Assembly (NCBI GenBank): GCA_029817715.1
Contig: JARUPY010000258.1
Span: forward strand, 83,559-147,558
Direction: 5' to 3'
Source of the DNA: Melastoma dodecandrum
Taxonomy: Eukaryota > Streptophyta > Magnoliopsida > Myrtales > Melastomataceae
DNA length: 64,000 nucleotides
Positions within the stretch are counted from its first letter, which is position 1. Every line of letters starts with the position of its first letter. Positions 8,118 to 16,476 of this stretch are shown piece after piece. A program made the translations under genes and the position numbers. Below the pieces are notes generated by a model, which saw only the letters and a program-made list of their open reading frames with translations, ran no database searches and was not told the DNA's origin.

Positions 8118-8131
8118 TTGCTGCACCGCAA
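8118..8131. promoter_or_regulatory. TTGC-N6-GCAA palindrome upstream of the microprotein gene
   Basis: The site reads TTGCTGCACCGCAA, with inverted TTGC/GCAA ends, 58 bases upstream of the microprotein ATG and facing the trxA terminator. It resembles the TTGC...GCAA sites described for the polyhydroxyalkanoate regulator PhaR, though the spacing differs. It could be an operator for the small gene; no clear -35/-10 pair was assigned. Confidence 0.25.
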
Positions 8132-8223
8132 CAAATTCCCATAACGGGGCGGAGCCATGCTGAATTCACATGGCCAGTGTTCCTACGCCGCTTTTCCATG
8201 CAATCCGCGCATTCCTTGACCTA

Positions 8224-8251
8224 CAAAAATGCCCGGCACGGGGCCGGGCAT
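8224..8251 (-). terminator. Rho-independent terminator of trxA
   Basis: On the minus strand a perfect 9-base-pair stem (ATGCCCGGC with GCCGGGCAT, loop of five bases) is followed by TTTTT. It lies 28 bases after the trxA stop and is oriented correctly. Confidence 0.75.
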
Positions 8252-8278
8252 CGCGGGCGGATGGCAGGGCGGCGACGA

Positions 8279-8614
8279 TCAGATCGCGCCGTTGATCCAC
8301 TGCTGGAGCTGGCCCTTGGGCTTGGCGCCGATCATCTTGGCCGCCACCTGGCCGTCCTTGAACAGCAGCAGGGTGGGGATCGACTGGATGCCGAGCTTGC
8401 CCGGCACGCCGGGGTTCTCGTCGATGTTGAACTTCACCACCTTGACCTTGCCGGTCATGTCCTTGGCGATCTCCTCGAGCGCCGGGGCGATCATGCGGCA
8501 GGGGCCGCACCATTCGGCCCAGAAATCGACGACGACGGGCTCGGACGACTTGAGCACGTCCTGCTCGAAGCTCTGGTCGGTGACCTTGACGGTGGCGGAA
8601 CCGGCGTCTGCCAT
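8279..8614 (-). CDS. trxA: Thioredoxin
   Basis: A 111-residue cytoplasmic thioredoxin. The active site is '[13 protein letters not shown]' (the WCGPC redox pair at about residues 36-39), with the cis-proline loop '[10 protein letters not shown]' and the C-terminal '[12 protein letters not shown]'. It reduces protein disulfides using electrons from thioredoxin reductase. Length and motifs match the family exactly. A terminator follows, so trxA is the end of its transcript. It stands alone here; the CoA-transferase genes upstream on the same strand are 73 bases away. Confidence 0.93.
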   Translation of the reverse strand: MADAGSATVKVTDQSFEQDVLKSSEPVVVDFWAEWCGPCRMIAPALEEIAKDMTGKVKVVKFNIDENPGVPGKLGIQSIPTLLLFKDGQVAAKMIGAKPKGQLQQWINGAI

Positions 8615-8687
8615 GGGAGATCCTTGGGGAGCGGGGACCCTGAAGTCCCCTGGGATGCAGCCGAGATGGTGTGGCGAAACCGCGGCG

Positions 8688-8982
8688 TCAAGCCGTGGCG
8701 GCCTCGCCGACCAGGGCGGGCGCCACCGCGTAGCGGGCCTCGGTCTTGGCCGCGATGTCGTCGAGCGACACGCCCGGCGCCAGCTCCACCAGCACCATGC
8801 CGCCGCCGTGCCGGTCCACCGTGAAGACGCCGAGATCGGTGATGACCATGTCGACGACGCCCGAGCCCGTGAGGGGCAGGGTGCAGGCCCGAAGCAGCTT
8901 CGGCTCCTCGCCGCCCGTCTTGGACTTGGCGGTGTGCTCCATCAGCACCACGACCTTCTTGACGCCCGCCACGAGATCCATG

Positions 8983-9014
<32 letters not shown>

Positions 9015-9368
9015 GATCGTCCAGTTGGCGAGATCGCCGTTTTCCGCAACCTCCATCGCGCCGAGCACCGCCATATCGATATGGCCACCGCGGATCATCG
9101 CAAAGCTATCTGCCGAGGAGAAGAAGCTGCTGGTCGGCAAGGCGGTTACGGTCTGCTTGCCGGCGTTGATGAGGTCCGCATCCTCCTCCCCCTCATAGGG
9201 GAAGGGGCCCATGCCGAGCATGCCGTTCTCGCTCTGGAGCTGCACGCGCATCCCCTCCGGGATGTAGTTCGACACCAGTGTCGGGATGCCGATGCCGAGG
9301 TTGACGTAGAAGCCGTCGCGCAGCTCGCGGGCGGCGCGTTCCGCCATCTGGTTCCGGTCCCAGGCCAT
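8688..9368 (-). CDS. scoB: 3-oxoacid CoA-transferase subunit B
   Basis: A 226-residue subunit with the conserved '[12 protein letters not shown]', whose Glu forms the CoA thioester intermediate, and '[14 protein letters not shown]', '[18 protein letters not shown]'. With subunit A it moves CoA from succinyl-CoA to acetoacetate, giving acetoacetyl-CoA, a step in ketone-body and carnitine breakdown. The start at 9368 overlaps the scoA stop by one base. The window's carnitine genes at 20.3-22.6 kb would produce acetoacetate, which is a plausible metabolic link although not an operon. Confidence 0.92.
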
Positions 9369-10105
9369 CAGACTTCCTCCCCCGCGGCCGCCGGCGCCGC
9401 GGCCGCCGTGCGCTTGCGCGTCGTGCGCTGCTCGATCCTCTTCTCGTGATCCGGCACGTGGACGATGCGCTTCACGTAGATGCCGGGCGTCACGATCATG
9501 TCGGGGTCGAGCTCGCCGGGCTGAACCAGGTGCTCGACCTGCGCGATCGTCACCCTGGCGGCGCTCGCCATCATCGGGTTGAAGTTGCGCGCCGTCTTCC
9601 GGTAGACGAGGTTGCCCTCGGTGTCGCCCTTCCAGGCGTGGACCAGGGCGATGTCGCCGAAGATGCCGCGCTCCATCACGTAGCGCTCGCCGGCGAACTC
9701 GCGCAGTTCCTTGCCTTCGGCGACCTGGGTGCCGACGCCGGTCTTGGTGAAGAAGGCCGGGATGCCGGCGCCGCCGGCGCGGCAGCGCTCCGCCAGCGTG
9801 CCCTGGGGGGTGAACTCCACCTGGAGCTTGCCGGCCAGGAACTGCTGGGCGAAGAGCTTGTTCTCGCCGACGTAGGACGAGATCATCTTGGCGATCTGGC
9901 CCGTCTCCAGCAGGAGGCCGAGGCCGACGCCGTCGATGCCGGCGTTGTTGGACACGCAGGTGAGGCCGGTGGCCCCGGTGTCGCGCAGGGCCTCGATGAG
10001 GCTCGACGGGATGCCGCAGAGACCGAAGCCGCCGGCGAGGATCGTCATCCCGTCCTTGACCAGCCCGGACAGGGCCGCGTGGGCGTCCTCGTAGACTTTC
10101 TTCAT
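9368..10105 (-). CDS. scoA: 3-oxoacid CoA-transferase subunit A
   Basis: A 245-residue subunit with the CoA-transferase glycine-rich motif '[19 protein letters not shown]' at about residues 22-40 and '[14 protein letters not shown]', '[10 protein letters not shown]'. It pairs with scoB immediately downstream. The C-terminal 20 residues are an Arg/Ala-rich extension of no known role. First gene of the pair; the 100 bases upstream hold a strong hairpin belonging to the next gene. Confidence 0.92.
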   Translation of the reverse strand: MKKVYEDAHAALSGLVKDGMTILAGGFGLCGIPSSLIEALRDTGATGLTCVSNNAGIDGVGLGLLLETGQIAKMISSYVGENKLFAQQFLAGKLQVEFTPQGTLAERCRAGGAGIPAFFTKTGVGTQVAEGKELREFAGERYVMERGIFGDIALVHAWKGDTEGNLVYRKTARNFNPMMASAARVTIAQVEHLVQPGELDPDMIVTPGIYVKRIVHVPDHEKRIEQRTTRKRTAAAAPAAAGEEV

Positions 10106-10171
10106 GGTTGAGCCCGGAACTGGTCGATCGCTGGTGGCGTCACCATGCCCCAGCGGGCCGGGATTTGGGAA

Positions 10172-10203
10172 GGTGCGGGGCGCGCTTTTTCGCGCCCCGC
10201 ACC
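10172..10203. terminator. Strong hairpin after the EamA transporter gene
   Basis: A perfect 13-base-pair stem (GGTGCGGGGCGCG with CGCGCCCCGCACC, 6-base loop CTTTTT) lies 5 bases after the stop of the gene at 10208. There is no T-run outside the stem, so termination is likely but not canonical. It also separates that gene from scoAB. Confidence 0.6.
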
Positions 10204-10207
10204 CGCG

Positions 10208-11218
10208 TCAGGCCGCTTCCCCGGCGCGCACGGTCTCGCGCCAGGCGGTGTAGATCCCGCTCGCCGCGATGATGGCGGCGCCGAGCAGCATGGCGGGGCC
10301 CGGCACGGTGCCGAAGGCCAGGAAGCCGAGGCCGGCGGCCCAGAGGAGCTGCGTGTAGGTGAAGGGCGACAGGAGCGGGGCCGCGGCATGGCGGTAGGCG
10401 AAGACCTGCATGAGGCTCGCCACCGTGGCGAAGAAGCCCGAGATACAGCCGACCGCGACCTCGTTCCACGTCGGCGCGTGAAAGTCGAAGGCGGCCAGCG
10501 CCGTGACGACGACGAAGCCCACCACGGCCTGGAACAGCATCGTGGTCTCCGGCCGCTCGTCGCGGGCGAGGCGCGTGCCGATGACGGCGGTGGCCGAGGC
10601 GATGCTGCCGAGCAGCGGCACGATGCTGTCGAGCGAGAAGGACGAGCCGCCGGGCTGCACGATGACCATGACGCCCACGAGCCCGACCAGCGCGGCCGCC
10701 CAGCGCCGCAGGCCCACCTTCTCGCGCAGGAACAGCGCCGCCATGGCGGTGACCACGACCGGGGCCATGAAGCCGATGGCCGTGGCATTGGCGACCGGCA
10801 TCATGCCGAAGGCGACGATGAACAGGGCCGTCGAGGCCGCGCTGGCGACGGCGCGGCCTGCCAACAGGCCGGGGCGCGCGGTGCGCAGCAGCGAACGGTC
10901 GCGCAGCAGCAGCGGCACCGTCATGACCACGAAGACGAGGTAGCGCATCCAGGCGACCTCGATGCCCGGCAGCGTGGCGGTCAGCATCTTGGAGGCCGTG
11001 TCCGACACCGGGAACAGCGCCACGCTGGCCAGCAGTGCCAGGATGCCGACCAGCGTCCGCTCGGGTTTGGCGGGCCGGCCGACGGCCGGGACCGGCAGGC
11101 TCCGCGCTCTGGCGCCGTTCGCCCGCACGCCGGGGCGGCCCTGGACCGGGACGTCGCGCGCGATCTCGGGAGCCGCGCGGCGCGAGCCGGGCGACGACGG
11201 GCGGGTGGCGAGAGCCAA
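10208..11218 (-). CDS. EamA/DMT-family transporter
   Basis: A 336-residue inner-membrane protein with ten hydrophobic helices in two EamA repeats (about residues 58-185 and 195-325); 'FMAPVVVTAMAALFLREKVG' and 'PFTYTQLLWAAGLGFLAFG' are typical. Members export metabolites such as amino acids or act as facilitators; substrate cannot be told. The first 50 residues are Pro/Arg-rich and unlike the family, so the true start may be nearer residue 50 (about 11070). Monocistronic, divergent from the aminotransferase gene. Confidence 0.85.
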   Translation of the reverse strand: MALATRPSSPGSRRAAPEIARDVPVQGRPGVRANGARARSLPVPAVGRPAKPERTLVGILALLASVALFPVSDTASKMLTATLPGIEVAWMRYLVFVVMTVPLLLRDRSLLRTARPGLLAGRAVASAASTALFIVAFGMMPVANATAIGFMAPVVVTAMAALFLREKVGLRRWAAALVGLVGVMVIVQPGGSSFSLDSIVPLLGSIASATAVIGTRLARDERPETTMLFQAVVGFVVVTALAAFDFHAPTWNEVAVGCISGFFATVASLMQVFAYRHAAAPLLSPFTYTQLLWAAGLGFLAFGTVPGPAMLLGAAIIAASGIYTAWRETVRAGEAA

Positions 11219-11412
11219 GGCCGTGTCCTCAAGGGATTGGAAATTGTCAGGCCAGAGCTAGACCGTTTGCGTCAACAAGTCCTTAAGCTTTGGCTCCGGC
11301 AACCCTGCCTTGTCCCCAGCGCATGGGCCGGCCGGCGGGCGGCCCGGCGGGTCCTCGACAGGGCGGGCCGCCTCGGTCACCCTGGGGTTAGGCAATGGAG
11401 GGCCAGGCCGGC

Positions 11413-12348
11413 ATGAGCACCGGAACGCAGGATTACGTCGGCGATGCCCGCAACGACGACGTGCTGGTCTCGGTCGATGGCGAACTGGTGCATCGCGACC
11501 GCGCCATGGTGTCGGTCTTCGACTCGGGCTTCGTGCTCGGCGACGGCGTCTGGGAGGGGCTGCGGCTGATCGCGGGCAAGATCGCCTTCCTGGACGCCCA
11601 TCTCGACCGGCTCTACGACGGCGCCCGTATGCTGATGATCGAGATCGGCCTCTCGCGGGACGAGCTGGTCGAGCGGCTGTTCGGGGGCCTCGACGCCAAC
11701 GGCATGGAGGACGGCGTCCACATCCGGCTCATGGTGACGCGGGGCAAGAAGCGCTCGCCCTACCAGGACCCGCGCCTGACGATCGGCGCCGCCACGATCG
11801 TGATCGTGCCCGAATGGAAGCAGCCCAAGCCCGACGTCTACCGGCGGGGTATCACGCTGTTCACCGCCCATGTCCGCCGCACCGGCCCGGCCGACCAGGA
11901 CCCGAAACTCAATTCTCATTCCAAGATCAACGACATCCTGGCCTGCATCCAGGCCACGGCGGCGGGGGCCGACGAGGCCCTGATGCTCGACGACCGCGGC
12001 TTCGTGGCGACCTGCAACTCGACGCATTTCTTCATCGTCCGCAAGGGCGAGCTCTGGACCTCGGGCGGCGGCTTCTGCCTGCGCGGCATCACGCGCGACG
12101 CCGTGATCCGCGCGGCGCGGGCCGCGGGCGTGCCGGTCTTCGAGCGCGACTTCTCGCTCTTCGACGTCTATGCGGCCGACGAGGCCTTCGTCACCGGCAC
12201 CTTCGCGGGGCTGACGCCGGTCTCGACGGTCGACGGCCGGGCCCTGCCGGCCCTCGGCGACGCCGGCGACCTGTCGGGTCCCGTGACGCGGCGCCTGCGC
12301 GAGCACTATTTCAAGCTGCGCGACGCCGAGGCCGGGGGCCGACCGTGA
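11413..12348 (+). CDS. PLP-dependent class IV aminotransferase (D-amino acid / branched-chain type)
   Basis: A 311-residue fold type IV aminotransferase. The PLP lysine is in 'LNSHSKINDILA' (about residue 172), with 'DSGFVLGDGVWEGLRL' near the start and 'VATCNSTHFFIV', 'FVTGTFAGLTPVS' near the end, matching D-alanine/branched-chain aminotransferases. The ATG at 11413 was preferred to one at 11395 because GGAGGG lies 8-14 bases before it. Its stop overlaps the GTG start of the sulfotransferase-like gene, so the two are coupled. The amino acid substrate is not readable from the sequence. Confidence 0.85.
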   Translation: MSTGTQDYVGDARNDDVLVSVDGELVHRDRAMVSVFDSGFVLGDGVWEGLRLIAGKIAFLDAHLDRLYDGARMLMIEIGLSRDELVERLFGGLDANGMEDGVHIRLMVTRGKKRSPYQDPRLTIGAATIVIVPEWKQPKPDVYRRGITLFTAHVRRTGPADQDPKLNSHSKINDILACIQATAAGADEALMLDDRGFVATCNSTHFFIVRKGELWTSGGGFCLRGITRDAVIRAARAAGVPVFERDFSLFDVYAADEAFVTGTFAGLTPVSTVDGRALPALGDAGDLSGPVTRRLREHYFKLRDAEAGGRP

Positions 12349-13106
12349 CGGTGCGGCAGGCCGGCGCGCCGCGCCGGATCGCCATGTGGTCCGGCCCGCG
12401 CAACATCTCGACCGCCATGATGCGCGCCTTCGGCAACCGGGCGGATTGCACCGTCTCGGACGAGCCCTTCTACGCCGCCTATCTCGCCGCGACGGGGCTG
12501 ATCCACCCGCAGCGCGACGAGATCCTGGACAGCCAGCCGCGCGACTGGCGCGCGGTCGTGGAGGCGATCACCGGGCCGGTGCCGGGGGGACGGCCGGTCT
12601 GGTACCAGAAGCACATGACCCACCACATGCTGCCGGGCTTCGGCCGGGACTGGATCGCGGGGGTCGCCAACGCCTTCCTGATCCGGGCGCCGGAGGCGGT
12701 GCTGCTCTCCTATGTCGAGAAGCGCGACGAGGTCACGCTGGAGGAGATCGGCCTGCCCCAGCAGGCGGAGCTCTTCGACCGCGTGGCGGACCGGCTCGGC
12801 CGGGCGCCCCCGGTCGTGGAATCGCGCGACGTCCTCGCCGACCCGCGCGGCACGCTCTCGGCCCTCTGCGCCGGGCTCGGGCTCGCCTTCGATCCCGCCA
12901 TGCTGTCCTGGCCCGCCGGGCGCCGCGACACCGACGGGGTCTGGGCGCCGTCTTGGTACGACAGCGTCGAGCGATCGACCGGCTTCGCGCCGCCCCGGCC
13001 CGAGCGCGGCTTCGACGACCTGCCCGACGCCCTGAAGCCCCTGGCGGAGGCCGGCCGCCCCCTCTACGAGCGCCTGGCGCGGCACAGGCTCGGGGCGGCG
13101 GGGTGA
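12345..13106 (+). CDS. Sulfotransferase-like P-loop protein coupled to the aminotransferase
   Basis: A 253-residue protein starting at GTG 12345, overlapping the upstream stop. Near the N-terminus 'IAMWSGPRNISTAMMRAF' resembles the 5'-phosphosulfate-binding loop of sulfotransferases, and 'FLIRAPEAVLLSY' (about residue 110) resembles the 3'-phosphate motif. The rest is less alike, so a true PAPS-dependent activity is unproven; other P-loop uses are possible. The tight coupling to a class IV aminotransferase suggests a shared substrate. I recall plant aminotransferase-like proteins that fuse the two domains, which would support a functional link. Confidence 0.72.
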   Translation: MTVRQAGAPRRIAMWSGPRNISTAMMRAFGNRADCTVSDEPFYAAYLAATGLIHPQRDEILDSQPRDWRAVVEAITGPVPGGRPVWYQKHMTHHMLPGFGRDWIAGVANAFLIRAPEAVLLSYVEKRDEVTLEEIGLPQQAELFDRVADRLGRAPPVVESRDVLADPRGTLSALCAGLGLAFDPAMLSWPAGRRDTDGVWAPSWYDSVERSTGFAPPRPERGFDDLPDALKPLAEAGRPLYERLARHRLGAAG

Positions 13107-13125
13107 GGCGTCCGCGACGCTTCGG

Positions 13126-13602
13126 TCAGGCGAGGTGGCGGTCGCGCCGCATCCTTTCATCGGCGAAGACCAGGACCGCGAGCCCGCGCTCCCGCGCGGC
13201 GCGGTATAGAGGCTCATCGTCCGTGAGGGGCACCGTCTCGGCGTTGCAGAGCGCGAGTTGCGCCGCGTCAGTGAGGCCGAGACGTGGAAATTCCTGCGCC
13301 TCCATGGCGGTCCGCGACGCCACCGGCACCTCCTCGGCGTTGCTCAGCAACGTCCGCAAGACATTCATGATGGTCGTACGATCCGGCTCGCCGTGCTGTC
13401 CCAGGAGGTTCGAGGCTTTGGCTGCGACGTGAGGGCAATATCGAAATCTGGGCTGGTAGCCGATGAGATCGAGCAGCGCCTTGAAATCGGTCGACGTGTA
13501 GTTTCGGGTCCGCTTGTGCTTCGCGATCAAGCTCGGTGCGGTCAGTCCAGCGACGAGCAGCACCAAGAGCTGCGTGTCGACCAGAAGCGGCCGTTTGCTC
13601 AT
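13126..13602 (-). CDS. PIN-domain protein, probable toxin of a two-gene module
   Basis: A 158-residue protein with the PIN nuclease layout: 'LLVDTQLLVLLVAG' at the N-terminus (first acidic residue), 'NLLGQHGEP' mid-way, 'LGLTDAAQLAL' (about residue 109) and 'VPLTDDEPLYRAARERG' (about 125) carrying the other acidic residues. PIN proteins of this kind are usually RNases in toxin-antitoxin systems. It overlaps the upstream 93-residue gene by four bases. Third-position GC is lower than in the flanking genes, suggesting horizontal gain. Activity is inferred only. Confidence 0.7.
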   Translation of the reverse strand: MSKRPLLVDTQLLVLLVAGLTAPSLIAKHKRTRNYTSTDFKALLDLIGYQPRFRYCPHVAAKASNLLGQHGEPDRTTIMNVLRTLLSNAEEVPVASRTAMEAQEFPRLGLTDAAQLALCNAETVPLTDDEPLYRAARERGLAVLVFADERMRRDRHLA

Positions 13603-13880
13603 TCGTCGAACAGCTTGATCTTGACGGCGTCCACCTTCCCTGATTCATTGTTGACGACGAAGATTTTATACGAGCGCTTCAGGACGGCATTCCCGAGCAG
13701 CGATGCGACCTGGCCAGCCCTGGTATCGATCGCCGGACGCATCAGCCCCAATGTGATCAACCAAGCATTCCGTTCCGCGTCGAACTCGAACTCCTCGGTT
13801 CTGACCTGGGCGACGTCCTCGTCGGCGAAGGCCACGCCGACGAAGTCCTTGGCCCGCCTGATCGCCTCCTGGACGTCCAT
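13599..13880 (-). CDS. 93-residue unknown protein preceding the PIN gene, possible antitoxin
   Basis: The ATG at 13880 has GGAG about 9 bases before it; an upstream in-frame ATG at 13982 would add 34 residues of Arg/Pro-rich sequence running over the TetR gene end and was rejected. The product is small, acidic at the N-terminus ('AIRRAKDFVGVAFADED') and ends in a basic strand-helix region ('VLKRSYKIFVVNNESGKVDAVKIKLF'). No DNA-binding motif is evident, which is unusual for an antitoxin. Coupling to the PIN gene (ATGA) suggests a partner role. Not recognised as any named family. Confidence 0.6.
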   Translation of the reverse strand: MDVQEAIRRAKDFVGVAFADEDVAQVRTEEFEFDAERNAWLITLGLMRPAIDTRAGQVASLLGNAVLKRSYKIFVVNNESGKVDAVKIKLFDE

Positions 13881-13978
13881 CCCGATCGCTCCTTCGCGAG
13901 ATCCCGTCCCCGAAGGTGGGCGGAAAACCCGGCCGCCGCAAGCGATCCGTCGCTCCGCGGCGGTCGGCTTGGCGCCGG

Positions 13979-14707
13979 TCAACCCGCCGCCATGCCCCTG
14001 ACGAACAGCGCCACCGCCGCCCTGACGCGCCGGTCCACCTGTTCGGGGTCGGTCGCGATGCCCAGGATGGCGAGCCGGGCCTGCCGGCCGATGACCAGGC
14101 TGAGGAAGAGGTCGGCGGCGAGTTCCGGGTCGGGCGCGGCGATCTGCCCGTCGGTCGCGAAATGCGCCAGCACCGCCGCCACCGACGCGTTGGAGCGCTG
14201 CCAGCCTTCGCGGTGGACCAGGCTCGCGAGGTCCGGGAAGCGCGTCGCCTGGGCCATGACGATGCGGTTGATCGCCACCGCCTCGGGGGTGAGGGCGGCC
14301 TCCACCATGCGGCGCCCCATGGACAGGAGCACGTCCTCGACGCGCGCACCGGCGGCCGGCGCCTCGGGCGCGCTGACGGCGAGCCAGCGGTCGATCTGCC
14401 GCCGGAAGACCGCGCCGAAGAGGTCGCCCTTGTCGCGGTAGCGGGCGTAGAGCGTCGCCTTGCCGACGTTGGCGGCCTCCGCGACGGCGTCGATCGTCGT
14501 GCCCTCGAAACCGCGTTCCAGGAACATGGCGGCCGCGATCTCGACGAGCCGCGCGTCGCGGCGCAGCGCCTCCTCCTGCGAGGGACGGCCGCCCGAGCCG
14601 CGCCGGGCCTTGCGCGGCTCGGGCGGCGGCGCGTCCGAGGACGGGGGAGGGGAGTCGAAGGTCATCGCGTCATCATAGCGCTTGCGTTGTCGGGTGGGTG
14701 CCATCAT
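13979..14707 (-). CDS. TetR/AcrR-family transcriptional regulator
   Basis: A 242-residue protein. The helix-turn-helix is 'FEGTTIDAVAEAANVGKATLYARYRDKGDLFGAV', about residues 68-101, followed by a ligand-binding domain of the AcrR type. The first 50 residues are Pro/Arg-rich; an ATG at 14665 would give 228 residues and is equally plausible. It is divergent from the emrA/emrB-like gene, and a palindrome at 14712-14730 lies between, so it most likely represses that efflux gene and itself, with the pump substrate as inducer. Confidence 0.85.
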   Translation of the reverse strand: MMAPTRQRKRYDDAMTFDSPPPSSDAPPPEPRKARRGSGGRPSQEEALRRDARLVEIAAAMFLERGFEGTTIDAVAEAANVGKATLYARYRDKGDLFGAVFRRQIDRWLAVSAPEAPAAGARVEDVLLSMGRRMVEAALTPEAVAINRIVMAQATRFPDLASLVHREGWQRSNASVAAVLAHFATDGQIAAPDPELAADLFLSLVIGRQARLAILGIATDPEQVDRRVRAAVALFVRGMAAG

Positions 14708-14711
14708 AACA

Positions 14712-14730
14712 GAACGACACCGTTTTGTTC
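14712..14730. promoter_or_regulatory. Imperfect palindrome, probable TetR operator
   Basis: The 19 bases GAACGACACCGTTTTGTTC read similarly on both strands (GAAC at one end, GTTC at the other, ACC/GTT inside), with most symmetrical positions matching. It sits between the divergent TetR and efflux starts in the only AT-richer stretch there, the expected place for an autoregulatory operator. Confidence 0.5.
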
Positions 14731-14748
14731 AATTCAGTGTTCCAGGCG

Positions 14749-16411
14749 ATGGACGGCATGTCCCGGGACCGACAGGCTTTCGACGACGCGGCGGGCGAGC
14801 GCGACGAGGCCCTGGCGCGTGGCGCGTCTCCCGAGGCTCTTGCGCGTAGCGCCTCCTCCGACGCCATTGCGCGCGGCGCTTCGCCCGATCCCGTGCCGGC
14901 GCCGCTCGATCGCGCGCCGCCGAATCCCACCTCGCCCCAGCAGGCCGCCGCCCCGCAGCCGGGCGCGCCGCAGCCCGCCGCCCCGCAAGGGCCGAAAGAG
15001 ACTCGCCCTCGCCGCCGTCCTCCTCGCCGGCCTCGCGGGCGGCGGCCACTACGGCTGGACCTGGTGGACGGTGGGGCGCTTCCAGGAAACCACCGACAAC
15101 GCCTTCCTCGAAGCCGACAAGGTCACGGTGGCGCCGCGCATCGCGGGCGTGGTGGCGGCCGTGTCGGTGGGCGACAACCAGCCCGTCCACGCGGGCGACG
15201 TCGTCGCCACGATCGACGACCGCGACGCCCGGATCCAGGTCGCGGGGGCGCGGGCCGAGCTCGCCAAGGCGCGGGCGCAGCGCGACGGCTACAAGGCGGC
15301 GGTGATCCAGCAGATGGCAAGCGTGGCGTCCAACAGGGCGGACGTGGCCAATGCCGAGGCGGGCCTCGCCGTCGCGGTGCAGGAAGCCAAGCGCTACGCC
15401 GACCTGCGCCAGCACCGCCGACAAGGCGCCGCTGCGGCTCGAGGAGCTTGCCAAGGGGACTGGCCCGGCATCGCCCTCAGGGCGGTCGGCCTGCCGGCCC
15501 TGACCTTCGTGCTGGAGGAGGGTCAGCGGAAGGATTGGTTCGGCTCGCCCGTCATCGTCGAGGGCACGCTGCTGGCCGTCCTCGGCATCGGAGGCTTCGT
15601 CCTGCGCGAGCTCATGGCGGAGCGCCCCTTCATCAACCTGCGCGTCCTCAAGAACCGCTCGGTGGGGGGCGGCTGCCTGCTCATGGCGGTACTGGGGGGC
15701 GTTTCCTTCGGTTCCATCTACGTCATCCCGGTCTATTGCGCGCAGATCCAGGGCTACAACGCCGAACAGATCGGCTACGTGGTGATGTGGAGCGGGTTGC
15801 CGCACCTCGTCCTCTTCCCCGCCATGCCGCTGCTCATGAAGCGCTTCGACCCGCGCCTGCTGGTGGTGACCGGCACGCTGCTCTTCGCGGCGAGCTGCTT
15901 CATCAACGTCGGCCTGACCCACGACGTCGGCATGGACCAGCTGATCCTGCCGCAGCTGCTGCGCGCCGCAGGCCAGCCGCTCTTCACCGTGCCGCTGTCG
16001 CAGATGTCGACCGCCGGCCTGCCGCCGCGCGACACCGCCGACGCCTCGGCCCTGTCGAACATGATGCGCAACCTCGGCGGCTCGATCGGCATCGCCATGC
16101 TGTCGACCATGATCGACCGGCGGGAGCACATGCATTTCTCCGTGCTGGCCGAGGCCATGACGCGCAACGCCACCCTGACGCAGGGGCGCATCGCGGCCCT
16201 GGCCCGGGCCATGCAGGCCCATCTCGTCGATCCCCTGGCGGCCCGCGCCGGGGCCATCGCCACCATCGCGGGCCAGGCGCGGCGCGAGGCCTATGTCATG
16301 GCCTATGCCGACGCCTTCTGGATCATCGGCCTCGGCCTTCTCGTCAGCCTCGCCGCCGTGGCGCTGCTGAAGAGACCCCAGAAAACCTCCGGGCCGATCG
16401 AGGCGCACTGA
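14749..16411 (+). pseudogene. emrA 5' part joined to emrB 3' part (multidrug efflux), with frameshifts
   Basis: From ATG 14749 the product has an 80-residue Ala/Pro-rich head with repeated 'ARGASPEA' units, a one-base shift near 14995 (extra G), a membrane helix and the start of an EmrA/HlyD adaptor ('TDNAFLEADKVTVAPRIAG', 'IDDRDARIQVAGARAEL'). At about 15415 this stops abruptly and, after another shift near 15470, the sequence is the second half of an EmrB (DHA2, MFS) pump: 'ALTFVLEEGQRKDWFGSP' through seven or so helices to the end. Roughly 1.2-1.3 kb (EmrA C-terminus, EmrB N-terminus) is missing. Either a real deletion or an assembly collapse. Confidence 0.75.
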
Positions 16412-16476
16412 CCCGGGGCGCGAAAGCGCGTAGAAGCGCGGGCTCCATCCACCCGCCGTTGCCCAGGATCCGCACC

